Assembly: GCA_937890655.1 (NCBI GenBank)
Contig: CALADT010000282.1
Coordinates: 1 to 10,745, forward strand
DNA length: 10,745 nt
Origin: an uncultured Mucispirillum sp.
GTDB taxonomy: Bacteria > Chrysiogenota > Deferribacteres > Deferribacterales > Mucispirillaceae
Direction: 5' to 3'
The position numbers were made by a program, and so were the translations under genes. The notes under the pieces are model-generated. The model was not told where the DNA came from. It made no database searches and was given only the letters and a program-made list of their open reading frames with translations. Positions 1 to 7,927 of the stretch are shown here, in pieces. The stretch's first letter is position 1. Every line of letters begins with the position of its first letter.

Positions 1-253
1 AACTTGTATAAAAAAGAACTGACTCACCTGCTTTTATGTTATAACTTGCATTATCATATACTTCATTATCTTTTTTAATTAATATACCTGTTGCAATATT
101 AACTTTAATATCCCCATTTAATATAGGTGCTCCATAGGTGCCGTTACCACTAAAGTCACCATTTATACTACTATTATCATTGCCATTAAGAGAACCATCA
201 CCACAAGCAACCAAAAATAATAATGTAATAAACATAAATATATATTGTTTCAT
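1..253 (-). CDS. Unknown lipoprotein, N-terminal part (runs off left edge)
   Basis: This reading frame starts at an ATG at 253-251 and stays open for 84 codons to the window edge, so only the N-terminus is seen. The start is supported by an AGGG ribosome binding site at 263-260, six bases upstream. The product begins with a short basic end and a hydrophobic stretch ending in a lipobox (L-V-A-C, lipidated Cys at residue 17). It is therefore probably an outer- or inner-membrane lipoprotein facing the periplasm or outside. After the Cys comes a Gly/Asn/Ser-rich linker of about 25 residues, typical of a tether, and then what looks like the start of a beta-rich domain. I do not recognise the family. 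It is transcribed divergently from the msrAB-type gene, with 126 bp between the two starts. Confidence 0.8.
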   Translation of the reverse strand, partial: MKQYIFMFITLLFLVACGDGSLNGNDNSSINGDFSGNGTYGAPILNGDIKVNIATGILIKKDNEVYDNASYNIKAGESVLFYTS

Positions 254-301
254 TATAAACCCTGAAAGTAATAATAATTACTATTTTATGTGAAAATTAT
301 G

Positions 302-320
302 TAGAATAAAATTTATTCTA
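302..320. promoter_or_regulatory. 19-bp palindrome between divergent genes, possible operator
   Basis: The sequence is two perfect 9-bp arms (TAGAATAAA and its complement) around one central A, in the 126-bp region between the divergent lipoprotein gene and msrAB. Its right arm overlaps a weak possible -35 (TTCTAT, 316-321) placed 17 bp before a weak -10 (TAATAT, 339-344) for msrAB. The inner 7-1-7 symmetry resembles the geometry of Fur/PerR-family boxes, but the bases are not a close match to a known consensus. The palindrome is seen; an operator role is inference. Confidence 0.4.
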
Positions 321-379
321 TTTTAAAATACCATTTTGTAATATATATGAATAATATGAATTTTACAAGGAGCATTGTA

Positions 380-1507
380 ATGAATAAGTATATTTATTTT
401 ACATTTATATTCCTTGTGGCTGGTGGCTTTTTATTTAGCTGTAAAAATGCATCAACGAAATCGGTAGAGAATAGTATGGTATCTAATATAGAAAAAATAA
501 AAGCAAATGCTTCAAAAGAATATAAAGAAATTTATTTGGCTGGTGGTTGTTTCTGGGGTGTAGAAAAATATTTTGCATCTATTAAAGGGGTAATGAATAC
601 TGAATCAGGCTATGCCAATGGCAATACAGAAAACCCAACTTATGAAGATGTAACAAGAAAGCACACTAACCATGCAGAAACTGTTCGTGTGGTTTATGAT
701 GAAAAAGTGGTTTCATTACCATTTTTACTTGAGATGTATTATAAGATTATTGACCCTATTTCAGTAAATAAACAGGGTAACGATACAGGCTCACAGTATA
801 GAACTGGTATTTATTATTTAGATGATTTACAAAGGCAGACTGCTGAAAAATCATTAAAAGAACTTGCAAAAAGATATGAAGGGCAAAAAATTGCCATAGA
901 GCTTATGCCACTTGTAAATTTTTATAAGGCAGAAGAATATCATCAAGATTATTTAGATAAAAACCCTAACGGTTACTGCCATATAAGTAATGATAAGTTT
1001 TTATATGCTGAAGAAGTTATAGATGAAAGTTTAATTGCAAAAGAAGAAAATAAAGAAGTAGTAAAAGAATATCTTCCATTAAGCAAGGAAGAACTTAAAG
1101 AAAAGCTTACAGATATGCAATATAATGTAACACAAAATAACGGCACAGAGCCACCTTTTCAAAATGAATATTATGATAATAAAAGAAAAGGTATATATGT
1201 GGATATTGTAACAGGAGAGCCATTATTTGCTTCAAGTGATAAATATGACTCTGGAAGCGGCTGGCCTAGTTTTACAAAACCTATTGATAACACTACTTTA
1301 ATAGAAAATAAAGACACAAGTCATGGTATGGTTAGAACGGAAGTAAGAAGTAAATCAGGTAACACACACTTAGGTCATGTTTTTAGCGACGGCCCAAAAG
1401 ATAAAGGTGGGTTACGTTATTGTATAAATAGTGCTTCACTAAAATTTATACCTTTAGAAGAAATGAAAAGTGCCGGATACGGCCATTTAATACATTTAGT
1501 AGATTAG
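380..1507 (+). CDS. msrAB: Lipoprotein peptide-methionine sulfoxide reductase MsrA-MsrB fusion
   Basis: This 375-residue fusion reduces both diastereomers of methionine sulfoxide in oxidised proteins. The start is the ATG at 380, with AAGGAG at 367-372 seven bases upstream. An in-frame ATG at 347 lacks a good ribosome binding site and would spoil the signal peptide. Residues 1-21 form a lipoprotein signal with lipobox L-F-S-C21, so the enzyme is probably membrane-tethered in the envelope. MsrA spans about 50-205, with GCFW catalytic Cys57 and a likely resolving Cys200 in the GYCH motif. MsrB spans about 232-368, with the GWPSF and HLGHVF motifs and catalytic Cys348 in RYCIN. The MsrB part lacks the two CxxC zinc motifs of the zinc-binding form. 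It also has Ser293 (GSGW) where the usual resolving Cys sits, leaving Cys348 as its only cysteine. Electrons would normally come from a thioredoxin-like partner; none is encoded nearby. The gene is monocistronic, with a terminator just after it. Confidence 0.95.
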   Translation: MNKYIYFTFIFLVAGGFLFSCKNASTKSVENSMVSNIEKIKANASKEYKEIYLAGGCFWGVEKYFASIKGVMNTESGYANGNTENPTYEDVTRKHTNHAETVRVVYDEKVVSLPFLLEMYYKIIDPISVNKQGNDTGSQYRTGIYYLDDLQRQTAEKSLKELAKRYEGQKIAIELMPLVNFYKAEEYHQDYLDKNPNGYCHISNDKFLYAEEVIDESLIAKEENKEVVKEYLPLSKEELKEKLTDMQYNVTQNNGTEPPFQNEYYDNKRKGIYVDIVTGEPLFASSDKYDSGSGWPSFTKPIDNTTLIENKDTSHGMVRTEVRSKSGNTHLGHVFSDGPKDKGGLRYCINSASLKFIPLEEMKSAGYGHLIHLVD

Positions 1508-1531
1508 AGTATATTTCTCAAACCTCTCCTC

Positions 1532-1562
1532 ATAGCTCCCGAAAGGGAGCTATAACTTTTTT
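1532..1562 (+). terminator. Intrinsic terminator of msrAB
   Basis: A perfect 9-bp stem (ATAGCTCCC, 1532-1540, with its complement at 1545-1553) is capped by a GAAA tetraloop. It is followed two to three bases later by a run of six T at 1557-1562. It lies 24 bp after the msrAB stop. The left side has no matching A run, so it works in the plus direction only. Confidence 0.92.
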
Positions 1563-1682
1563 AACTATAAATATTAATAGATATTTAATAGGTTTATTTT
1601 TACATTATAATTATTATGGTTGTAATAAATTATATTATAATTAATTAACTAATATAATCATTTATCAAATATTTTATAACAT

Positions 1683-1732
1683 ACTACTTATAAATTAATT
1701 CTATGTAGATTTACTTATAATTACTTTATAGG
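1683..1732. repeat. Direct repeat, copy 1 (diverged, 50 bp)
   Basis: This segment aligns without gaps to 1864-1913, matching 42 of 50 bases. Six of the eight differences are transitions, as expected for two old copies of one sequence. The spacing between copies is 181 bp, and similarity may continue weakly upstream. No terminal inverted repeats or coding content were seen. Confidence 0.55.
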
Positions 1733-1863
1733 ATTGTTATTAGGTTACAAAAGGGATAAATAATATTTTTGTTGGTTTAATATTCGTATCATAATTGATT
1801 TTGTATTAATGTATTAAACTACCATTAATTATTCTTATTATTCATTAAATAATTTCGTATCAC

Positions 1864-1913
1864 ACTACTTACAAATCAATTATATGTATATTTGCTTATA
1901 ATTATTTTGTGGG
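1864..1913. repeat. Direct repeat, copy 2 (diverged, 50 bp)
   Basis: Partner of the repeat at 1683-1732, in the same orientation. Both begin with ACTACTTA and share the block CTTATAATTA. It ends about 40 bp before the T-rich tract begins. Confidence 0.55.
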
Positions 1914-1954
1914 TTTTATAGAATTATAACGAAGATGATTAGATATATATAAAT

Positions 1955-2310
1955 TTTGTATTGTATTTTTTTAGTTTTGTCTTGGTTCTTTTTGTTCGTT
2001 TTGCTTATTTTTTTATTTATTTATTTGGGTTATTTTATTTATTTTGCTTGTTTTTTTAGTTTGATTTTTGTTTATTTTTCGTTTGTTTGGATTATTTCCT
2101 CTTGGTTTATTATGTTTTTATTTTGGTTATTTTGGTTATTTTACTCTTTTTATTCGTTTTGCTTGATTTAGTTTATTTTAATTGAATTTTGTTCCTTTTT
2201 AGGCTGTTTGGGTTGTTTATCTTTATTTTTCTTGGTTTATCTTGTTTTGTATTGTTATGTTTTTTTTGGCTTGTTTCTGAGTTTTTTTGGACTTGGTTGT
2301 ACTTTAGTAT
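1955..2310. other. Strongly strand-asymmetric T/G-rich tract
   Basis: A hand count over 1981-2310 (330 bases) gives T 216, G 54, A 37 and C 23. The plus strand is thus about 65% T with a T:A ratio near 6:1 and a G:C ratio above 2:1. The flanks return abruptly to balanced A and T. Short words recur irregularly (CTTGGTTTAT, TTCGTTTTGCTT, TTTTGGTTA), but there is no regular tandem period. On the minus strand all frames are crowded with TAA stops. The open frame on the plus strand (1956-2171) is a by-product of T-rich codons. The role is unknown. Confidence 0.7.
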
Positions 2311-2519
2311 GATTTAATTAAATTAATTAAACTTAATTAATTATTTTATTTCATTATATTAATATAATATTATTTTATATTATTCTATCTTATTTAAGTT
2401 TAGTTTATTAATATTAATAAGTTATACATTTACTATATTTTTATATATTCTATTTATACATAAAAATTTATTTTAGTAGCAATATTTTGATATTTTAATA
2501 TTATTTATACATTAGAAAT

Positions 2520-2550
2520 AAAGCAGATAGTTATATATTATCTGCTTTTT
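2520..2550 (-). terminator. Terminator hairpin overlapping the end of the TPR gene
   Basis: Ten-base arms (AAAGCAGATA at 2520-2529 and its complement at 2539-2548) enclose a 9-base loop. On the minus strand the upstream arm lies inside the last codons of the TPR gene and the TAA stop is in the loop. A short U-rich stretch (TTTATTT) follows. The right flank on the plus strand is also T-rich (2546-2550), so it could block transcripts arriving from the other side too. Confidence 0.7.
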
Positions 2551-3829
2551 CTTTCATTGATTCTAAACGTTTATACATTTTTTCTTGGTCTGCAAGTTTT
2601 GCATTTGATACTGCTTTATTCATAGAATTATATGCTTGTTTATAATAACCTAAATTAAAATAACATTCTGCCTGTATCTCATATGCACTGCTTAATAAGT
2701 CTTTTTTATCTGTTGATTTTAGTCGTGAAATAGCTTCTTCACTTCTTGAACCACATTCTTCATACTCTTTTGCATGGTATAAGGATAATGACATATCATA
2801 AATAAACTCTGCTGCCATATTATTATTTGATAGTGTTACTGCTAGATTATAACCTTCCTCTGCTACTGGGTATAAATCTTTATATCGTTTTCCTAATCTA
2901 TAATAAAGTGCTGATAGATTATATAATAATAATGATGTTTCATCGTCTATTATTTCAAGGGATGCAAGCTGGTATGATTTATCCCCCTGATATTTAAAAC
3001 TACCACTTTCTGGCATATAGTCTATAATCTTTTTATATATTATGTCTGTATTATCTATGGCACCGTTTTCCACTGCTACAAAAAATGATTGTTCAAAATA
3101 TTCTCGTGCTGCGTCATGCCTATGTAAATCTTCCGATGTTAAGCCCATACCGTTTAGTGCTGGAACTAATATATCATTATATTTCCTTGCCCTTGATGTA
3201 TCTGCCGCCCTACCAAAATAGAACATAGCCTTTGAGTAGTCTTTATGTTTTCTATAATGTTCTCCATATATAATATCGCAAGAAGATAATATTTTTTGTA
3301 ACTTTAAATCTTTTGCATATATTAAAGACTTATCACAATTTTCTTTTGAAAGAGTGGAATGGCCTGCAAGCCTGTTAGTTTCTGCAAGTCCGTAATAAAG
3401 AACTGCTTTATCTTTATTAGTTAAATCTGCATATAAAAGTGCTTTTCCATAATATTCTTCTGCCTCTTTTACATTACCTTCTAACCGTGCAGCCTCTGCA
3501 ATATATGATAATAATGTGGGAATATCGTATAAATCATTAACTTTTTCTGCTAATGCAAGGCTTACTTTAAGCCATGCTTTAGCTTGGGCATACTCTTCCA
3601 ACCCTCTATAACTTAAACCAGCATAAAGAGATGTTCTAAACCTGCTTGATATATCTTTTGATGAGTTTTTTTTCGCCATATAGTATGCTTCTTCAAACAT
3701 AGGGGCTGCTTCTTGGAAATTATTAACAGAATAAAGCTCAAAAGCGTCTGAAACTGTTGTTTCTAAATCTGCACCAAAGCTATTAAGTGGTAGAAATAAA
3801 GCTAATATAATAATAAGTTTTTTATACAA
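2531..3829 (-). CDS. Exported tetratricopeptide-repeat protein
   Basis: The 432-residue product begins with a Sec signal peptide (basic MYKK, hydrophobic core to about residue 17, likely cut after Ala20), so it is predicted to be periplasmic or secreted. The rest is helical TPR-like repeats with A/Y/G/A spacing. Examples lie at about residues 68-97, 106-135, 143-172, 184-213, 222-256, 303-333 and 383-412. No catalytic domain is seen, so a protein-binding scaffold role is likely. The start codon is TTG at 3829-3827, chosen because GAAGG lies six bases upstream and the signal peptide begins exactly there. It follows the ankyrin/Sel1 gene by 13 bp with no promoter between, so the two are almost certainly co-transcribed. 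Its specific function is not recognisable. Confidence 0.9.
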   Translation of the reverse strand: MYKKLIIILALFLPLNSFGADLETTVSDAFELYSVNNFQEAAPMFEEAYYMAKKNSSKDISSRFRTSLYAGLSYRGLEEYAQAKAWLKVSLALAEKVNDLYDIPTLLSYIAEAARLEGNVKEAEEYYGKALLYADLTNKDKAVLYYGLAETNRLAGHSTLSKENCDKSLIYAKDLKLQKILSSCDIIYGEHYRKHKDYSKAMFYFGRAADTSRARKYNDILVPALNGMGLTSEDLHRHDAAREYFEQSFFVAVENGAIDNTDIIYKKIIDYMPESGSFKYQGDKSYQLASLEIIDDETSLLLYNLSALYYRLGKRYKDLYPVAEEGYNLAVTLSNNNMAAEFIYDMSLSLYHAKEYEECGSRSEEAISRLKSTDKKDLLSSAYEIQAECYFNLGYYKQAYNSMNKAVSNAKLADQEKMYKRLESMKEKADNI

Positions 3830-3842
3830 ATTATACCTTCTA

Positions 3843-5405
3843 TTATTTATTTACTGATACAGGTTTACTAAAATCAATAACTTCTTTTTCTTCTGTTTTG
3901 TTATTTGTATTATTGTCCTGCATTTTTATATTGTTTTCGTTTATAGTTTTATTATCCATAGTAGCATTATCTATTGTATTATTATCAGAATCAATACCTA
4001 AATCCTGCCCTGTTACATTTTCCCCATTATCCATTTTGCTTTTAGGGATTTTAATATATGTTGATGGCATAGAAAATACTGCATTTGGAAAAAGGCTTTT
4101 AAGGTATGAAAATTCTACACTATCAATAGCTTCCCCTAATATAAATTCTGGTTGAATAGTGCCGTCCCCTGGATAACATACTTTTACAGTAGCTATTTTA
4201 TATGCGTGGTTCCATGCACTACCTAATGTATATACATCACACTGTGGGTCATCTATATTAATAGGTGCACCCATAGATATAAGGTATGCTTTTACAGTAG
4301 CTCTATCCCCTACCTTAGAATTAGTAATTAAAGATATATGTTTTTGTGCGTTTAGTTTATCAATAAACTGTTCTGCCTCATAAAAACCCATATCTGCTGC
4401 CATTTGGATTTTTGTAGAACCTTTTGCCTCATCCTGCACTGTGCCTTTACCTGTAAACTCTAAAAGCCCTGTATAATAAACAGCTTCTGGTATATCATAG
4501 CTTGATGCGTCTTTAAATAAAGCATATGCGTTAGCATTATCTTTTGGGACACCGTTACCAAACATTAAAGCCTTTGCATACTCTGTTTTTGCAAAATTGT
4601 TACCTTCTGCAATAGATTCTTTTAGCATAGCTATGGCCTCTTTCATCCCTACACCTTTTGAGTTATCTATAATAGATTTAGCAGCACGGTATTTCATCAT
4701 ACTGTCCCCTAAATCTGACGCTTTTTTCACCCAAAAAATACCCTGCTCTATATTACCTTTTGAAAGGAAAAGTGTGCCTAATAAATAACATGCTTCCACA
4801 TTTTTATTATTTGCATAGCCTACTAAAAGCTCTGCTGCCTCGTTAGTTTTTCCTAAAGCTATTAATTGGTTAAATTCTTCTCGCCATGGAGAACTATGGA
4901 TTGCAGCCATTGTGCCACGTCTTGATGGTCTATTATCTATAATGGAAGTAATAGCTGGGCTTTCATCACTTATATATTCATTCATTGTAAAAAAGCCCTG
5001 TGCTTTAATATACATTTCTGGAGTAGTGCCAAACTTGTTAGCAAGTTTAGGGTCTGCCCCTGCTTTTATTAAAAGAGATGCTATATACCTATGAGAATTA
5101 GTAACAGCAGACATAAGCGGTGTATAACCAAACTTATTCACTGCGTTTACTGATGCTTTATAAGCAATAAGAATACGAACACATTCTTGATAACCACCGT
5201 CTGAAGCAAGTAATAAAGCAGTATTGCCAAGCCTGTCCCTAGCGTCCACATCTGCCCCATTATAAAGTGCGTCTTTTACACCTTCACTATCTCCAACAGA
5301 TGCTGCCTCTAAAAGCTGTGTATTTAAATAAGGCTCCACAGCATAAGAGTAACCTGCAAACATTGTATATAATATAGTAAAAAGTAGTATAATTTTCTTG
5401 TTCAT
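3843..5405 (-). CDS. Exported ankyrin-repeat plus Sel1-like-repeat protein
   Basis: This 520-residue protein starts at the ATG at 5405-5403, with GGAG five bases upstream. An in-frame ATG at 5423 is less likely because it would put six residues before the signal peptide. A Sec signal peptide covers residues 1-22 (likely cut after YSYA). Three ankyrin repeats follow at about 27-135 (G-A-D-V-D, G-N-T-A-L, G-Y-T-P-L, G-A-D-P). Sel1-like repeats occupy about 200-350, clearest at 272-303 and 309-344. A domain of about 100 residues I do not recognise (355-455) holds Cys389 and Cys410. The C-terminal tail at about 459-505 is Asn/Asp/Thr-rich and probably disordered. All recognised parts bind proteins and none is catalytic. 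It is first in a two-gene unit with the TPR protein, under its own promoter. It may be a periplasmic scaffold. Confidence 0.9.
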   Translation of the reverse strand: MNKKIILLFTILYTMFAGYSYAVEPYLNTQLLEAASVGDSEGVKDALYNGADVDARDRLGNTALLLASDGGYQECVRILIAYKASVNAVNKFGYTPLMSAVTNSHRYIASLLIKAGADPKLANKFGTTPEMYIKAQGFFTMNEYISDESPAITSIIDNRPSRRGTMAAIHSSPWREEFNQLIALGKTNEAAELLVGYANNKNVEACYLLGTLFLSKGNIEQGIFWVKKASDLGDSMMKYRAAKSIIDNSKGVGMKEAIAMLKESIAEGNNFAKTEYAKALMFGNGVPKDNANAYALFKDASSYDIPEAVYYTGLLEFTGKGTVQDEAKGSTKIQMAADMGFYEAEQFIDKLNAQKHISLITNSKVGDRATVKAYLISMGAPINIDDPQCDVYTLGSAWNHAYKIATVKVCYPGDGTIQPEFILGEAIDSVEFSYLKSLFPNAVFSMPSTYIKIPKSKMDNGENVTGQDLGIDSDNNTIDNATMDNKTINENNIKMQDNNTNNKTEEKEVIDFSKPVSVNK

Positions 5406-5433
5406 ATTCGCTCCAAACAGCATATATTAGCCT

Positions 5434-5462
5434 ATCTTAATTAATTTTTTCCAAAAATTCAA
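5434..5462 (-). promoter_or_regulatory. Promoter of the ankyrin/TPR operon
   Basis: On the minus strand, TTGAAT (5462-5457) and TAAGAT (5439-5434) are separated by exactly 17 bp, a good match to the housekeeping sigma pattern. Transcription would begin near 5428, giving a leader of about 20-25 bases before the ATG at 5405. This suggests the operon can be expressed independently of pheST. Confidence 0.6.
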
Positions 5463-5503
5463 GTAAATACTATAATATAAGTCAACAAATCATATATTTA
5501 CTT
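5461..5503. repeat. Inverted repeat between pheT and the ankyrin gene
   Basis: Nine-base perfect arms (AAGTAAATA at 5461-5469, complement at 5495-5503) enclose a 25-base AT-rich centre. The left arm touches the -35 of the downstream promoter. It could be a weak terminator for pheT (a T-rich stretch follows on the minus strand) or a protein-binding site. The role is inference, and an arm of this composition could arise by chance. Confidence 0.35.
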
Positions 5504-5519
5504 TATTATTTAAGCTAAT

Positions 5520-7919
5520 TTATCTTAAAACAGCACCATATTCTTGTTCTAATTTTCTCAATATATTATCTATTATCGGATTAATATCTTCATCTCTTAA
5601 GGTTTTTTCCATGTGAGAGAATGTTATTCTAACAGCAATGCTTTTAAAACCTAAGTTAATAGGTTTACCCTCAAACACATCAAACACTTCTGCACCTGTA
5701 ATAACAGGGTCAAGGCCTTCAATACTATTAATAATATCATAAGCACTGATTTTATTTTTAACAATTAAAGCTAAATCCCTTTGAATAGACGGAAAACGAG
5801 AAAACTTTTTATATTTCATAGTTGATTTTTTCGCTTCGTTTATATTATAACTTTCATCTATTAACATGGAAAAATCTATTTCTGCTATATAACATTCGTT
5901 TTTAATATCAAGAGTTTCCATAACTTCTGGGTGTAATGCACCTATAAAGCCCAAAAATTTATCATTTAAATAAATCCCTGCTGATTTTCCAGGGTGTAGA
6001 AAATGGATATCTTCTATTCTTTTATATACGCAATTTATATTAAATTTTTCAAATAAATTTTCAAGGCTGCCTTTTATATAGTAAAAAGTGTCTAGTTTTG
6101 GCATATTTATCCAGCTTTCGTCATAATATTTACCAAAAACACCAAGTGCTAAATGAAGTTTTTCATCTGCTAAATTTTCTTTTCCTTTTGATTTATAAAC
6201 AGATGAAAGCTCAAAAAGTTTTATACTATTATAGCCTATATTTTTATTTGTTTGCATATTTTTAATAACTGACGGAAATAAATATGTTCTCATCCATGCC
6301 ATATCTTGGCTAATAGGGTTTAAAAGTTTAACAAAATTATTATCATCTTTTTCAAAAATAGATAAATAGTCAGCACCTAAAAATGAAAAGTTAAGTACTT
6401 CGTTATACCCTAAATTTTCCATAATATTTCGTGCTTGACGGCTGTATCTAACTTTTGGGCTTTGGATATCTATTTCACTATTAGTATGTGGCATAGTTAC
6501 GCCGATTTTATCATAACCTATTACCCTTGCCACTTCTTCTGCTATATCACATTCTTTTGTAATATCGTTACGGAAAGTAGGGATAGTAGATATTAATTTA
6601 TTATTATCTATTTTAGTTTCTATTAAAAGACTGTTTAATACTTTTGCCATATCACTGCCTGAAAAATCAGTGCCTAGTAATCCATTAATTCTATCTATAC
6701 TTGATGATACAACTATATTTTCTTTTTTAAGGCTACTTTGCCCTGCTTTACCAGAAAGCACAACACCACCACATATTTCTGCAATAAGATAGGCTGCATA
6801 GTCTGTAAGTTTTTCTGTTGCACCATAGTCAATACCACGTTCAAACCTGTATGAAGAATCTGATGAAAGCCCTAATTTTTTAGAAGTTTTGCGAATACCT
6901 GACGGCTCAAAATAAGCACATTCTAATAAAATAGTATCCGTATCTTCCATAACAGAAGTATATTCTCCACCCATAATACCAGCTATGGCAAGTGGTTTTG
7001 TTTTATCTGCAATAACAAGCATTTCATTTGTTAATGTGTATTCTTTGCCGTCTAATGCTGTGATTTTTTCATTATCATAAGCATTACGCACAATAATTCC
7101 TTCATTAACATTTCTAATATCAAAAGCATGTAGGGGTTGGCCGTATTCCATAAGCACATAGTTTGTAACATCAACTATATTATTAATAGGGCGAACACCT
7201 GCTGCCCTTAATTTGGCCTGCATCCATAAAGGCGATGGTGCTATTTTTACACCTTTTATTACCCTTGCAAAATACATAGGGCATTTTTCGTTTTCTTCTA
7301 TTTTAACTGAGATTTTACCCTCTATTTTTTCACTATCTTCTTTTAAAGAGTATTGTGGAAGTTTTAATTCTCTATTAAATACAGCAGCTGCTTCCCTTGC
7401 AGTTCCTATAACAGAAAGCCAGTCCGGCCTATTAGGGGTAGCATTAAATTCCACAATAGTATCCCCTGTACCTATGATTTTATTAATATCTTCCCCAAGT
7501 GAAGTATCTTCAGGCAAAACCATAATACCAGAATGTTCATTATTTAAGCCAAGCTCCCTTTCAGAACATATCATACCAAAGGATTCTACACCTCTTAATT
7601 TTGCTTCTTTAATTTTAATATCACCAATAACAGCACCGATTTTTGCAAAAGGCACAACCTGACCTTCTGCCACATTAGGGGCACCACATACCACTTGATA
7701 TTCTTCTGTGCCATCAGAAACTCTGCATAAGCTAAGTTTGTCTGCATTAGGGTGTTTTTCTTTATGGATAACTTTTGCTGTAACAACATTATGTAATTCT
7801 GCAAGCTCATTAAACCCTTCTGCTTCAAGGCCTGCAAGTGTTAAGGCATCAGAAATTTCTTTTACTGTTTTATCGTTAAGGTCTACATATTCTTTTAACC
7901 AGTTAATGCTAATATTCAT
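5520..7919 (-). CDS. pheT: Phenylalanyl-tRNA synthetase beta subunit
   Basis: PheT is the large subunit of the cytosolic alpha2-beta2 enzyme that charges tRNA-Phe. It provides tRNA binding and hydrolytic editing of wrongly charged tyrosine. The 799-residue length is normal for bacterial PheT. Domains in order: an EMAP/OB-type tRNA-binding domain at about 42-152 (HPNADKL at 56-62), the conserved TPNRPDWLSV at 161-170, the B3/4 editing domain at about 212-385, the B5 domain at about 405-475, a degenerate catalytic-like core, and the anticodon-binding FDX-ACB domain at about 706-799. The start ATG at 7919 has AGGTGG (7929-7924) upstream, which overlaps the TAG stop of pheS. The gap between the two genes is 8 bp, consistent with translational coupling. 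No strong terminator follows. Confidence 0.97.
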   Translation of the reverse strand: MNISINWLKEYVDLNDKTVKEISDALTLAGLEAEGFNELAELHNVVTAKVIHKEKHPNADKLSLCRVSDGTEEYQVVCGAPNVAEGQVVPFAKIGAVIGDIKIKEAKLRGVESFGMICSERELGLNNEHSGIMVLPEDTSLGEDINKIIGTGDTIVEFNATPNRPDWLSVIGTAREAAAVFNRELKLPQYSLKEDSEKIEGKISVKIEENEKCPMYFARVIKGVKIAPSPLWMQAKLRAAGVRPINNIVDVTNYVLMEYGQPLHAFDIRNVNEGIIVRNAYDNEKITALDGKEYTLTNEMLVIADKTKPLAIAGIMGGEYTSVMEDTDTILLECAYFEPSGIRKTSKKLGLSSDSSYRFERGIDYGATEKLTDYAAYLIAEICGGVVLSGKAGQSSLKKENIVVSSSIDRINGLLGTDFSGSDMAKVLNSLLIETKIDNNKLISTIPTFRNDITKECDIAEEVARVIGYDKIGVTMPHTNSEIDIQSPKVRYSRQARNIMENLGYNEVLNFSFLGADYLSIFEKDDNNFVKLLNPISQDMAWMRTYLFPSVIKNMQTNKNIGYNSIKLFELSSVYKSKGKENLADEKLHLALGVFGKYYDESWINMPKLDTFYYIKGSLENLFEKFNINCVYKRIEDIHFLHPGKSAGIYLNDKFLGFIGALHPEVMETLDIKNECYIAEIDFSMLIDESYNINEAKKSTMKYKKFSRFPSIQRDLALIVKNKISAYDIINSIEGLDPVITGAEVFDVFEGKPINLGFKSIAVRITFSHMEKTLRDEDINPIIDNILRKLEQEYGAVLR

Positions 7920-7927
7920 TATACCAC

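Larger units (their letters stand above)
1564..2519. other. Gene-free region between convergent msrAB and the TPR gene
   Basis: This stretch of almost 1 kb lies between a plus-strand gene and a minus-strand operon that converge on it. I see no gene, tRNA, or inverted-repeat-bounded element here. It is extremely AT-rich. It contains a diverged direct repeat, a strongly T-biased tract (both listed separately) and, at about 2312-2420, a run of short TTAATTAA-like words. One hydrophobic open frame in it is judged spurious. Confidence 0.7.

Noticed and set aside
347..379. Upstream in-frame ATG for msrAB
   Set aside because: The ATG at 380 has AAGGAG at the right distance and gives a clean lipoprotein signal; the upstream start would add 11 residues and has no ribosome binding site.
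1956..2171. 71-codon open frame for a very hydrophobic peptide
   Set aside because: It has a TTG start with no ribosome binding site, and its Phe/Leu/Ile/Tyr/Trp content follows directly from the T-rich tract it lies in. No membrane-protein pattern of charged ends or loops is seen.
7213..7662. 149-codon plus-strand frame
   Set aside because: It lies wholly opposite pheT, has no ribosome binding site or recognisable domain, and pheT is intact.
7595..7837. 80-codon minus-strand frame inside pheT
   Set aside because: It is out of frame within the conserved tRNA-binding domain of PheT, so it is a shadow frame.
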